A DNA stretch of 11,955 nt, from positions 1 to 11,955 of the forward strand of contig CAMPJN010000083.1 in assembly GCA_946886875.1 (NCBI GenBank), read 5' to 3'. The position numbers and the translations under genes are program-made. Of the stretch, positions 6,221 to 11,955 are shown in pieces (the first letter of the stretch is position 1; every line of letters begins with the position of its first letter). The notes below the pieces were generated by a model. The model was not told where the DNA came from. It worked only from the letters and a program-made list of their open reading frames with translations, and ran no database searches. This DNA is from an uncultured Pseudomonas sp. (lineage in GTDB: Bacteria > Pseudomonadota > Gammaproteobacteria > Pseudomonadales > Pseudomonadaceae).

Positions 6221-8089
6221 ATGACCCAAGACCAAGGCTTAATTTTCGCCATTCTGGCGGCAACCATGACGCTGTTTATCTGGGGCCGCTGGCGTCACGA
6301 CGTGGTTGCCCTTGGCGCCTTGCTTGCCTGCGTACTGGCTGGCCTGGTGCCGGACGAGCAGGCCTTTACCGGCTTTGGCCATCCCGCGGTGATTACCGTG
6401 GCCTGCGTACTGGTGCTCAGCCATGGCCTGCGCATCACCGGCGCGGTGAGTGCATTGACCCGCCGCCTGCTGCCGAAAAAGCCTGGGCCGGTGCTGGCGA
6501 TTGCCACGCTGACCGGCCTCGGCGCACTGCTTTCAGCCTTTATGAACAACGTCGGCGCCCTCGCCCTGCTGATGCCGGTGGCGCTGCAAATTGCCGATAA
6601 ACAAGACATACCGGCTGGTCGGGTGCTGATGCCGCTGGCCTTCGGCACCATTCTCGGCGGCATGACCACGCTGATCGGTACACCGCCCAACCTGATCGTC
6701 TCGAGCTTTCGCGCGCAGAATGGCAGCGGGCCCTTCGCCATGTTCGACTTCAGCCCGGTCGGCGTCGCGGTGGCGCTGGTCGGCGTGTTGTTTATCGCCC
6801 TGGTCGGCTGGCGCCTGGTGCCCAAACGTACGGTGAGCAACGCCGCCAGCTTCGACACCGGCACCTACCTCACCGAAGCCCGGGTCAAGGAAGGCGCCAA
6901 GGTGGTCGGCAAAACCCTGCGCGAAGTCGAGGCGCTGCTCGATGAGGCCGACGCCCAGGTGATCGGTATGGTGCGCAATAAGTTTCGTATTTCCGCGCCC
7001 AACCCGCGTCGGGTGCTGCAGGCCGACGACATTCTGCTGATCGAGGCGGAGCCGGAGTCGCTCGGCGAAGTATTGGCCAACCTGGGCCTGAAACTGGCCG
7101 CCGACCTACCGCCGCCCAGCGAAGCGCAACGTGAGCAACGGGACAACGAACCGCTGGCCATAGCCTTGGCGGTCGACGACATCGAGCCGGGCGACGCCGG
7201 CAAGAGTGCTGAAAAGAAGGCGCCGGAGGCCGAGGTCAGCGTGCTGCAGGAGCTGTTGGCCTTGCCCGAATCCCACTTGATCGGCCGCAGCGTCAGCGAG
7301 GCCCGGGTGCGCAGCCGCTATGCGATCAGCCTGTTGGCGATCTCGCGTCAGGGTCATCGCTCGCTCAAGCGCTTGCGCTCGACTCAGATCCAGCCCGGTG
7401 ATGTGTTGCTGCTACAGGGCGCGGCGGATGATATCGCCGAGTTCGCCACCGAATTCGCCTGCGTACCCCTGGCCGACCGCGCCATCACCATTCCCGACCC
7501 GCGCCAAGCGAGCATTGCCTTCGGCGTGATGCTGCTGGCGGTTCTCGCGACGGCGTTCGGCCTGTTGTCCGCGGCCGTGGCGTTTTCCTTCGGGGTGCTG
7601 GCCTACATGCTGCTGCGCGTGGTGCCGCTGCGCTCGATCTACGAGGCGATCGACTGGCCGGTGATCGTTCTGCTCGGCGCGCTGATCCCGGTGGCCGGCG
7701 CCATGTCCAGCACCGGCGCGGCCGATCTGCTCGCGCAGCTATTGCTGGAAAGCGTCGCCCAGGGCAACCCGATTGTCGTGCTCGCCCTGCTGTTGGTGGT
7801 GACCATGACCCTTTCCGATTTTATGAACAACGCCGCCACCGCGGCGGTGATGTGCCCGATCGCACTGAGCGCGGCGAGCCAACTCGGAGTCAATCAGGAC
7901 ACCCTGCTGATGGCCGTGGCAATAGGCGCGTCCTGCTCGTTCCTGACGCCCATCGGCCACCAGAACAATACCCTGATCCTCACCCCCGGCGGTTTCCGTT
8001 TCGGCGACTATTGGCGCCTGGGCCTGCCCCTGGAAATTCTCGTGATGGTGGTCAGCGTGCCGCTATTGCTGTTGGTTTGGCCGCTGTAG
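6221..8089 (+). CDS. SLC13/DASS-family permease with two internal TrkA-C domains
   Basis: A 622-residue inner-membrane transporter of the SLC13 (divalent anion:sodium symporter) family. The two membrane halves each carry the family signature: SAFMNN (105-110) with IGTPPNLI (152-159), and SDFMNNAAT (532-540) with TPIGHQNN (576-583). Between the halves lie two TrkA_C/RCK_C regulatory domains (about 214-292 and 339-420), joined by a charged linker (293-338, rich in E, D, P, K). Relatives move dicarboxylates, sulfate or other anions; the substrate is not decided by sequence. The ATG at 6221 is preferred over 6170 because AAGGA (6204-6208) precedes it and it gives a normal membrane-protein start (MTQDQGLIFAILAATMTLFI). 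Stop codons of this gene and the convergent binding-protein gene are 16 bases apart. Confidence 0.93.
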   Translation: MTQDQGLIFAILAATMTLFIWGRWRHDVVALGALLACVLAGLVPDEQAFTGFGHPAVITVACVLVLSHGLRITGAVSALTRRLLPKKPGPVLAIATLTGLGALLSAFMNNVGALALLMPVALQIADKQDIPAGRVLMPLAFGTILGGMTTLIGTPPNLIVSSFRAQNGSGPFAMFDFSPVGVAVALVGVLFIALVGWRLVPKRTVSNAASFDTGTYLTEARVKEGAKVVGKTLREVEALLDEADAQVIGMVRNKFRISAPNPRRVLQADDILLIEAEPESLGEVLANLGLKLAADLPPPSEAQREQRDNEPLAIALAVDDIEPGDAGKSAEKKAPEAEVSVLQELLALPESHLIGRSVSEARVRSRYAISLLAISRQGHRSLKRLRSTQIQPGDVLLLQGAADDIAEFATEFACVPLADRAITIPDPRQASIAFGVMLLAVLATAFGLLSAAVAFSFGVLAYMLLRVVPLRSIYEAIDWPVIVLLGALIPVAGAMSSTGAADLLAQLLLESVAQGNPIVVLALLLVVTMTLSDFMNNAATAAVMCPIALSAASQLGVNQDTLLMAVAIGASCSFLTPIGHQNNTLILTPGGFRFGDYWRLGLPLEILVMVVSVPLLLLVWPL

Positions 8090-8105
8090 CGCCAAGGCTA
8101 GGCAG

Positions 8106-8861
8106 TCATTCAGGCAGCGGCGCGCCAGGTAGCCACTTGTGGTAGATGGCCTGGAAGCGCCCATCCGCTTTCATCTGATCGAGCGCGGTTTGCCATTGTT
8201 CGATCAGCGCATCGTCGGTATTCAACGAAAAGGCGATATAGGCCTCGGTGCGCATAAAAGTGTAGAGCGGCTCGACATCAGCGGGTTTCAATTCGGCCAG
8301 AGCAAGCAGGCTGGCCAGGGTGATGTTGTCTGCCACCACCAAGGGTACGCGCTTATAGCGCAGCATGGTCATCATCTGCTTGGGGCCGAGCACGCCATAG
8401 AGATTGGGCATGCCTTGGGCTTCCAGGGTTTGAAAGCTATACCACTGACGCGGTGCGGCAATGGTGCCGGCGTTTTTTGCATCCTCCAGGCTGGCGATGC
8501 TCAGCCCGGAGCCCTTGAGCGCATAGAAACTGGTCACCGCGACTATGATCGGGCCGACCCATTTGAATAGCGCCTCACGCTCTGGCGTACGCATGGTGAC
8601 GAACAAGCCGGCATCGGCCTGGGTCTGTGCGGCGTGATAGCCGCGGGTCCAGGGCACCACCTCGATCTCGGCGTGTTGCCCGGTGCGCTGCAATATTTCC
8701 TGCACCACCTCGACGCCCAACCCGCTTGGCTTGCCATCGCGGGTGAAATTCAGCGGTGGGTATTCTTCGGTATAAAGCGTCAGCGCCTGGGCCAGCGGTG
8801 CGACCGACAAGCAGGCGCAGAGGGCCAGGCACAGCGATCTGCGAGACAGAGCAGTCAACAT
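8106..8861 (-). CDS. Periplasmic solute-binding protein, family 3
   Basis: A 251-residue exported binding protein of the SBP_bac_3 superfamily. Residues 1-26 (MLTALSRRSLCLALCACLSV then APLAQA) are a signal peptide with cut after AQA. Mature features are LTLYTEEYPPLNFTRDGKPS, GLGVEVVQEIL, VVPWTRGYHAA and GLFVTMRTPEREALFKWVGP. A second lobe follows, ending with the FQAIYHKWLPG helix. The ATG at 8861 is chosen because AGGA precedes it at good distance and the signal peptide then starts properly; the longer frame from 8927 would put 22 extra residues before it. Like the binding protein at 2825-3589, it has no transporter neighbours. The two are not close copies of each other. Ligand unknown; an amino acid is plausible by family. 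Confidence 0.9.
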   Translation of the reverse strand: MLTALSRRSLCLALCACLSVAPLAQALTLYTEEYPPLNFTRDGKPSGLGVEVVQEILQRTGQHAEIEVVPWTRGYHAAQTQADAGLFVTMRTPEREALFKWVGPIIVAVTSFYALKGSGLSIASLEDAKNAGTIAAPRQWYSFQTLEAQGMPNLYGVLGPKQMMTMLRYKRVPLVVADNITLASLLALAELKPADVEPLYTFMRTEAYIAFSLNTDDALIEQWQTALDQMKADGRFQAIYHKWLPGAPLPE

Positions 8862-8978
8862 GGCAATCGTCCTGGAGAACGGTCCAGGCCTGAGAGTAGC
8901 CAGCGCGACGCGGATAGACAACCGCACCTTCGCATAAGCGAATAGACCAGCGCGGCGAATGGCCAGGGCACGCAGACA

Positions 8979-9018
8979 CCGCCAGGGTCGATGCTGCGAG
9001 TAGCATCGACCCTGGCGG
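8979..9018. terminator. Perfect 17-bp stem-loop downstream of ald
   Basis: CCGCCAGGGTCGATGCT (8979-8995) pairs perfectly with its reverse complement (9002-9018), with a 6-base loop GCGAGT. It begins 23 bases after the ald stop in the direction of ald transcription. Such strong stems near gene ends often stop or protect transcripts, but no T tract follows on either strand. The identical stem arms could instead mark a repeat family element. Rho-independent termination is therefore only moderately supported. Confidence 0.6.
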
Positions 9019-9041
9019 ATATCGGCACCGGGCCGCTGGTG

Positions 9042-10163
9042 CTACAACTGCTCGAGGATACTGGCCGCCGACTGGTACGCCAGACCATGGGCCTCGGCGA
9101 CGCTGGCGCAGGTAATCACCCCTTGGGCCACGTTGAGTCCGTTGCGCAGGTGCGCGTCTTCCCGCAGTGCGCGGCGCACACCTTTCTCCGCAAGCGCGAC
9201 GACGAACGGCAGAGTGGCGTTGTTCAGCGCCAGGGTCGAAGTGCGCGCCACCGCGCCGGGCATGTTGGCCACGCAGTAATGCACCACCTCGTCGACCACA
9301 TAGGTAGGGTCGGCATGGGTGGTGGCTTTCGAAGTTTCCGCGCAGCCGCCCTGATCGATCGCCACATCCACCAGCACCGCGCCGGGCAGCATCAGGCGGA
9401 CCATTTCCGCACTGATCAACTTTGGCGCCGCGGCACCGGGAATCAGCACCCCGCCGATCACCAGATCGGCCGCCAGCACCTGTTCGCGCACCGCCGCGCG
9501 GGTCGAATACAGCGTGGTGATGCGGTTGCCGTATTGCGCGTCCAGACGGCGCAGGGCATCGACGCTCTTGTCCAGCACAGTGACATCGGCGCCGAGGCCG
9601 ACCGCCATGGCCAGCGCCTGGCTGCCGACCACGCCACCGCCGAGAATCACCACCTTGCCCGGCGCCACCCCGGGTACGCCACCGAGCAACACGCCGCGAC
9701 CGCCGCGGGCTTTTTCCAGGCAATTGGCCCCGGCCTGGATCGACATACGCCCGGCCACTTCCGACATCGGCGCCAGCAATGGCAGGCGGCCGTGGGCATC
9801 GGTGACGGTCTCATAAGCGATGCAGGTGGCGCCGCTGGCCATCAGCTCGTCGGTCTGCGGCCGATCCGGCGCCAGGTGCAGGTAGGTGAACAGGCAGTGT
9901 TGCGGGCGCAACCGCGCACGCTCGGCAGCCAGGGGCTCCTTGACCTTGACGATCATCAGCGCCTCGCTGAACACCTGCTCGGCATCCTTGGCGATCTGCG
10001 CTCCGGCGGCCTGGTAATCGGCATCGCTGAAGCCGATGGCGGCACCGGCCTGGGTCTCTACCCACAATTCATGGCCGAGGGCGGTGAGTTCGGCCACCGA
10101 CTGCGGGGTCAAACCGACACGGTATTCATGATTCTTGATTTCTTTGGGTACGCCGATACGCAT
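9042..10163 (-). CDS. ald: Alanine dehydrogenase
   Basis: A 373-residue cytosolic enzyme that interconverts L-alanine and pyruvate plus ammonia with NAD. The family length (about 370) fits. Active-site residues are all in place: Arg15 (HEYRVGL), Lys75 (KVKEP), His96 (YLHLAP) and Asp270 (DVAIDQGG). The Rossmann NAD-binding segment is [20 protein letters not shown], with Asp198 in VTVLDKS as the ribose-binding acid. [20 protein letters not shown] is the typical N-terminus. The ATG at 10163 is preceded on the minus strand by GGAGA at good spacing. Upstream lies the palindrome CTGAGTACTCAG, and downstream a perfect 17-bp stem. In other bacteria ald is often controlled by Lrp-type regulators and induced by alanine; no such regulator gene is in the window. 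Confidence 0.97.
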   Translation of the reverse strand: MRIGVPKEIKNHEYRVGLTPQSVAELTALGHELWVETQAGAAIGFSDADYQAAGAQIAKDAEQVFSEALMIVKVKEPLAAERARLRPQHCLFTYLHLAPDRPQTDELMASGATCIAYETVTDAHGRLPLLAPMSEVAGRMSIQAGANCLEKARGGRGVLLGGVPGVAPGKVVILGGGVVGSQALAMAVGLGADVTVLDKSVDALRRLDAQYGNRITTLYSTRAAVREQVLAADLVIGGVLIPGAAAPKLISAEMVRLMLPGAVLVDVAIDQGGCAETSKATTHADPTYVVDEVVHYCVANMPGAVARTSTLALNNATLPFVVALAEKGVRRALREDAHLRNGLNVAQGVITCASVAEAHGLAYQSAASILEQL

Positions 10164-10180
10164 AACGATCTCCAGGCAGA

Positions 10181-10192
10181 CTGAGTACTCAG
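10181..10192. promoter_or_regulatory. Perfect 12-bp palindrome upstream of ald
   Basis: CTGAGTACTCAG is fully self-complementary. It lies between about 18 and 29 bases upstream of the ald start, just upstream of the ribosome-binding site. An operator for a regulator dimer is plausible; a role in an mRNA leader is also possible. No matching site was found elsewhere in the window. Confidence 0.35.
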
Positions 10193-10248
10193 AGTCTAGG
10201 AGAGCGTCACTGCCGGCGCGGGGCGAGACGACCTGAATTGACCGGCCG

Positions 10249-10269
10249 TTTCAGGGGATTTCCCCGAAA
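10249..10269 (-). terminator. Possible terminator-like hairpin after slipin gene
   Basis: Arms TTTC + GGGG and CCCC + GAAA can pair with one bulged A, separated by ATTT. It lies 24 bases after the slipin stop on the minus strand. No T tract follows, so termination is a weak guess. The same bases could equally be an operator in the ald upstream region. Confidence 0.25.
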
Positions 10270-10292
10270 TACCCGACATTTCAGCGCAGCGT

Positions 10293-11045
10293 CTATTTTT
10301 TCAGCTCGGCCATGCCCTGCAGCAGCTCGATCGGCAGCGGGAAAACGATGGTCGAGCTTTTGTCGCCGGCGATATTGCTCAGGGTCTGCATATAGCGCAG
10401 CTGCATGGCGCCGGGCTGGCGGCCGAGCATCTCGGCGGCCTGCATGAGTTTCTCCGAGGCCTGCAGCTCGCCTTCGGCATGGATCACCTTGGCCCGTCGC
10501 TCGCGTTCGGCTTCGGCCTGTTTGGCGATGGCGCGGATCATCGACTCGTCGAGGTCGACGTGCTTGATCTCGACATTGGCGACCTTGATGCCCCAGGCGT
10601 CGGTCTGCGCATCCAGCACCTGCTGGATGTCGTTGTTGAGCTGCTCGCGCTCGGCCAGCATATCGTCCAGCTCGTGTTTGCCGAGTACCGCGCGCAGGGT
10701 GGTCTGGGCCAGTTGGCTGGTGGCCGAATGGTAATCCTCGACCTGAATGATCGCCTTCTCCGGATCGAGCACGCGGTAATAGACCACGGCATTGACCTTG
10801 ACCGAGACGTTATCGCGGGAAATCACATCCTGGGTCGGCACATCCAGCACCAGGGTGCGCAAATCGACCCGGACCATTTGCTGAATGCCGGGAATGATGA
10901 TCACCAGCCCCGGCCCTTTGACCTTCCAGAACCGCCCGAGCTGGAACACCACGCCGCGCTCGTATTCGCGCAGGATGCGAAAAGCGGAGGCCAGCAGTGC
11001 GATCAGCAGCACCGCCACGGTAAAAAAGCTCAGTTCGAAACCCAT
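10293..11045 (-). CDS. Slipin-family (SPFH/stomatin-like) protein
   Basis: A 250-residue membrane-anchored stomatin/prohibitin homologue. Residues about 5-22 form the N-terminal membrane segment. The SPFH domain follows: [36 protein letters not shown] and [21 protein letters not shown] long helix (about 173-210) is rich in A, E, R and K ([20 protein letters not shown]), typical of the oligomerising coiled coil, and [14 protein letters not shown] closes the protein. Prokaryotic slipins are cleaved by or associated with the neighbouring NfeD membrane protease, and are thought to organise membrane microdomains. It starts 3 bases after the nfeD stop, and its GGAG ribosome-binding site overlaps the nfeD end, so the pair is an operon with likely coupled translation. 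No frameshift or missing segment is seen. Confidence 0.95.
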   Translation of the reverse strand: MGFELSFFTVAVLLIALLASAFRILREYERGVVFQLGRFWKVKGPGLVIIIPGIQQMVRVDLRTLVLDVPTQDVISRDNVSVKVNAVVYYRVLDPEKAIIQVEDYHSATSQLAQTTLRAVLGKHELDDMLAEREQLNNDIQQVLDAQTDAWGIKVANVEIKHVDLDESMIRAIAKQAEAERERRAKVIHAEGELQASEKLMQAAEMLGRQPGAMQLRYMQTLSNIAGDKSSTIVFPLPIELLQGMAELKK

Positions 11046-11048
11046 GAC

Positions 11049-11955
11049 TCAATCTCCAGGTGAAGAGGGTTGATCAACCGCGGCGACTTCCAGCGACAGG
11101 CCGTGTCGCGCCAGCACCCGCACCTCCTGCCCGGCCTGCAAGGGCGCGTGGCTGCGTACCTGCCAGCGTTCGCCGCGCAGCTCGACCCAACCCTCTTGCG
11201 GGTCGTTGCTCTGCACCGCATAAATCGGCACGACGCTGCCGAGCAGTTCGTTGTCGCCGCCATATACGGCACGCTGTTTGGCACGCAGCGCCATGCTGAC
11301 GATGACGAAAACCAGCAGGCCGCTGACCACGCCCAGGGTGACGATCAGCGACAACGGAATGCCGAACCCTGGCACCTCGGTATCGATCAGGATCAAACCG
11401 CCCAGACAGAACGCCAGCACCCCGCCGAAGCCGAGCACGCCAAAACTCGGCACGAACGCCTCGGCGGCGATAAAGGCGATACCCAGCAGAATCAAAGCCA
11501 CACCGGCGTAATTCACCGGCAGCAATTGCAAGGCATACAGCGCCAGCACCAGGCTGATGCCGCCGAGCACGCCGCCGATGCCGGTCCCAGGGTTGGAGAA
11601 TTCGAAGATCAGGCCGTAGACGCCGATCATCATCAACAACAGCGCCACGCTGGGATTGGTGATTACCGCCAGCAGCCGCGTGCGCCAATCCGGCGCCTGC
11701 TCGATTACAGGTGCGCCCGCGGTGGCCAGTTTGACCTCGCGCCCGGCGGCGGTGAACGTCTTGCCATCCAGCTGTGCGAGCAGCGCGTTCAGGTCGCCGG
11801 CCAGGTAGTCGATCACCTTGATTTCCAGCGCTTCCTCGGCCGCCAGGCTGACCGCCTCGCGCACCGCGCGCTCGGCCCATTCGGCATTGCGTCCGCGCAT
11901 CTGCGCCAGGCCGCGAATATAGGCGGCGGCATCGTTGATCTGCTTCTTGCTCATG
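11049..11955 (-). CDS. NfeD-family membrane serine protease, 5'-truncated by window edge
   Basis: The visible 301-302 residues are the C-terminal part of a long-form NfeD. The first visible ATG (11954) is probably internal, since SKKQINDAAAYIRGLAQ and GRNAEWAERAVREAVSL belong to the end of the ClpP-like protease domain, whose catalytic residues would lie beyond the edge. Residues about 94-117, 127-147, 150-168, 172-192 and 200-223 are membrane segments, with the typical FEFSNPGTGIGGVLGGISL and AFVPSFGVLGFGGVLAF loops. The end (about 235-293) is the NfeD OB-fold: LLGSVVPIYAV.., EGWVELRGERWQVRS, GQEVRVLARHGLSLEV. These proteases cut the C-terminal region of slipins. The slipin gene follows after 3 bases, so a functional pair is expected. 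Confidence 0.94.
   Translation of the reverse strand, partial: MSKKQINDAAAYIRGLAQMRGRNAEWAERAVREAVSLAAEEALEIKVIDYLAGDLNALLAQLDGKTFTAAGREVKLATAGAPVIEQAPDWRTRLLAVITNPSVALLLMMIGVYGLIFEFSNPGTGIGGVLGGISLVLALYALQLLPVNYAGVALILLGIAFIAAEAFVPSFGVLGFGGVLAFCLGGLILIDTEVPGFGIPLSLIVTLGVVSGLLVFVIVSMALRAKQRAVYGGDNELLGSVVPIYAVQSNDPQEGWVELRGERWQVRSHAPLQAGQEVRVLARHGLSLEVAAVDQPSSPGD

Noticed and set aside
8575..9723. A long minus-strand frame spanning the binding-protein and ald genes
   Set aside because: It overlaps two strongly supported genes, is extremely arginine- and glycine-rich, and has no domain. It is a high-GC shadow frame.

Overview
The window looks like chromosomal DNA of a Pseudomonas or close relative (Gammaproteobacteria). 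This rests on protein types that commonly occur together there: a GGEEF cyclase, a BaiN/HI0933 flavoprotein, an SLC13 permease with internal TrkA-C domains, two orphan family-3 solute-binding proteins, alanine dehydrogenase, and a slipin/NfeD pair. High G+C with GC-rich third positions and GTAGGG.. and CCCGGAT..ATCCGGG type intergenic hairpins fit too. The species cannot be fixed from the sequence alone. No rRNA, tRNA, CRISPR array, phage gene or intact transposase is visible.

Layout. 1-435 is the 3' end of a diguanylate cyclase gene. 595-1692 (+) holds an unrecognised two-membrane-segment protein followed by a VOC/bleomycin-resistance-like protein. Convergent to these is a 49-residue DUF3096 membrane peptide (1701-1850, -), with a hairpin across both stop codons. 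1851-2109 is AT-richer intergenic DNA with a possible insertion-sequence end. It is followed by a glutathione S-transferase (2110-2742, +), a periplasmic solute-binding protein (2825-3589, -) and, divergently, the HI0933 flavoprotein (3733-4917, +). Two consecutive inverted repeats (4957-5107) separate the flavoprotein from a convergent DJ-1/PfpI-like protein (5105-5968, -), whose stop codon lies in the repeat arm. An SLC13 permease (6221-8089, +) converges on a second solute-binding protein (8106-8861, -). A perfect 17-bp stem (8979-9018) lies behind alanine dehydrogenase (9042-10163, -). The window closes with slipin (10293-11045, -) directly downstream of a 5'-truncated NfeD-family membrane protease gene (11049-11955, -).

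How the genes work together. Most genes look like independent housekeeping or metabolic units. The one clear functional pair is NfeD-slipin, 3 nt apart, a well-known membrane protease/stomatin partnership. The hypothetical protein and the VOC protein may form a small operon. Ald and the two binding proteins suggest amino-acid uptake and use, but nothing in the sequence proves a link. I found no convincing new multi-gene system. The most interesting items are the intergenic palindromes, the repeat that supplies a gene's stop codon, the possible mobile-element remnant, and the unknown two-membrane-segment protein in lower-GC DNA.
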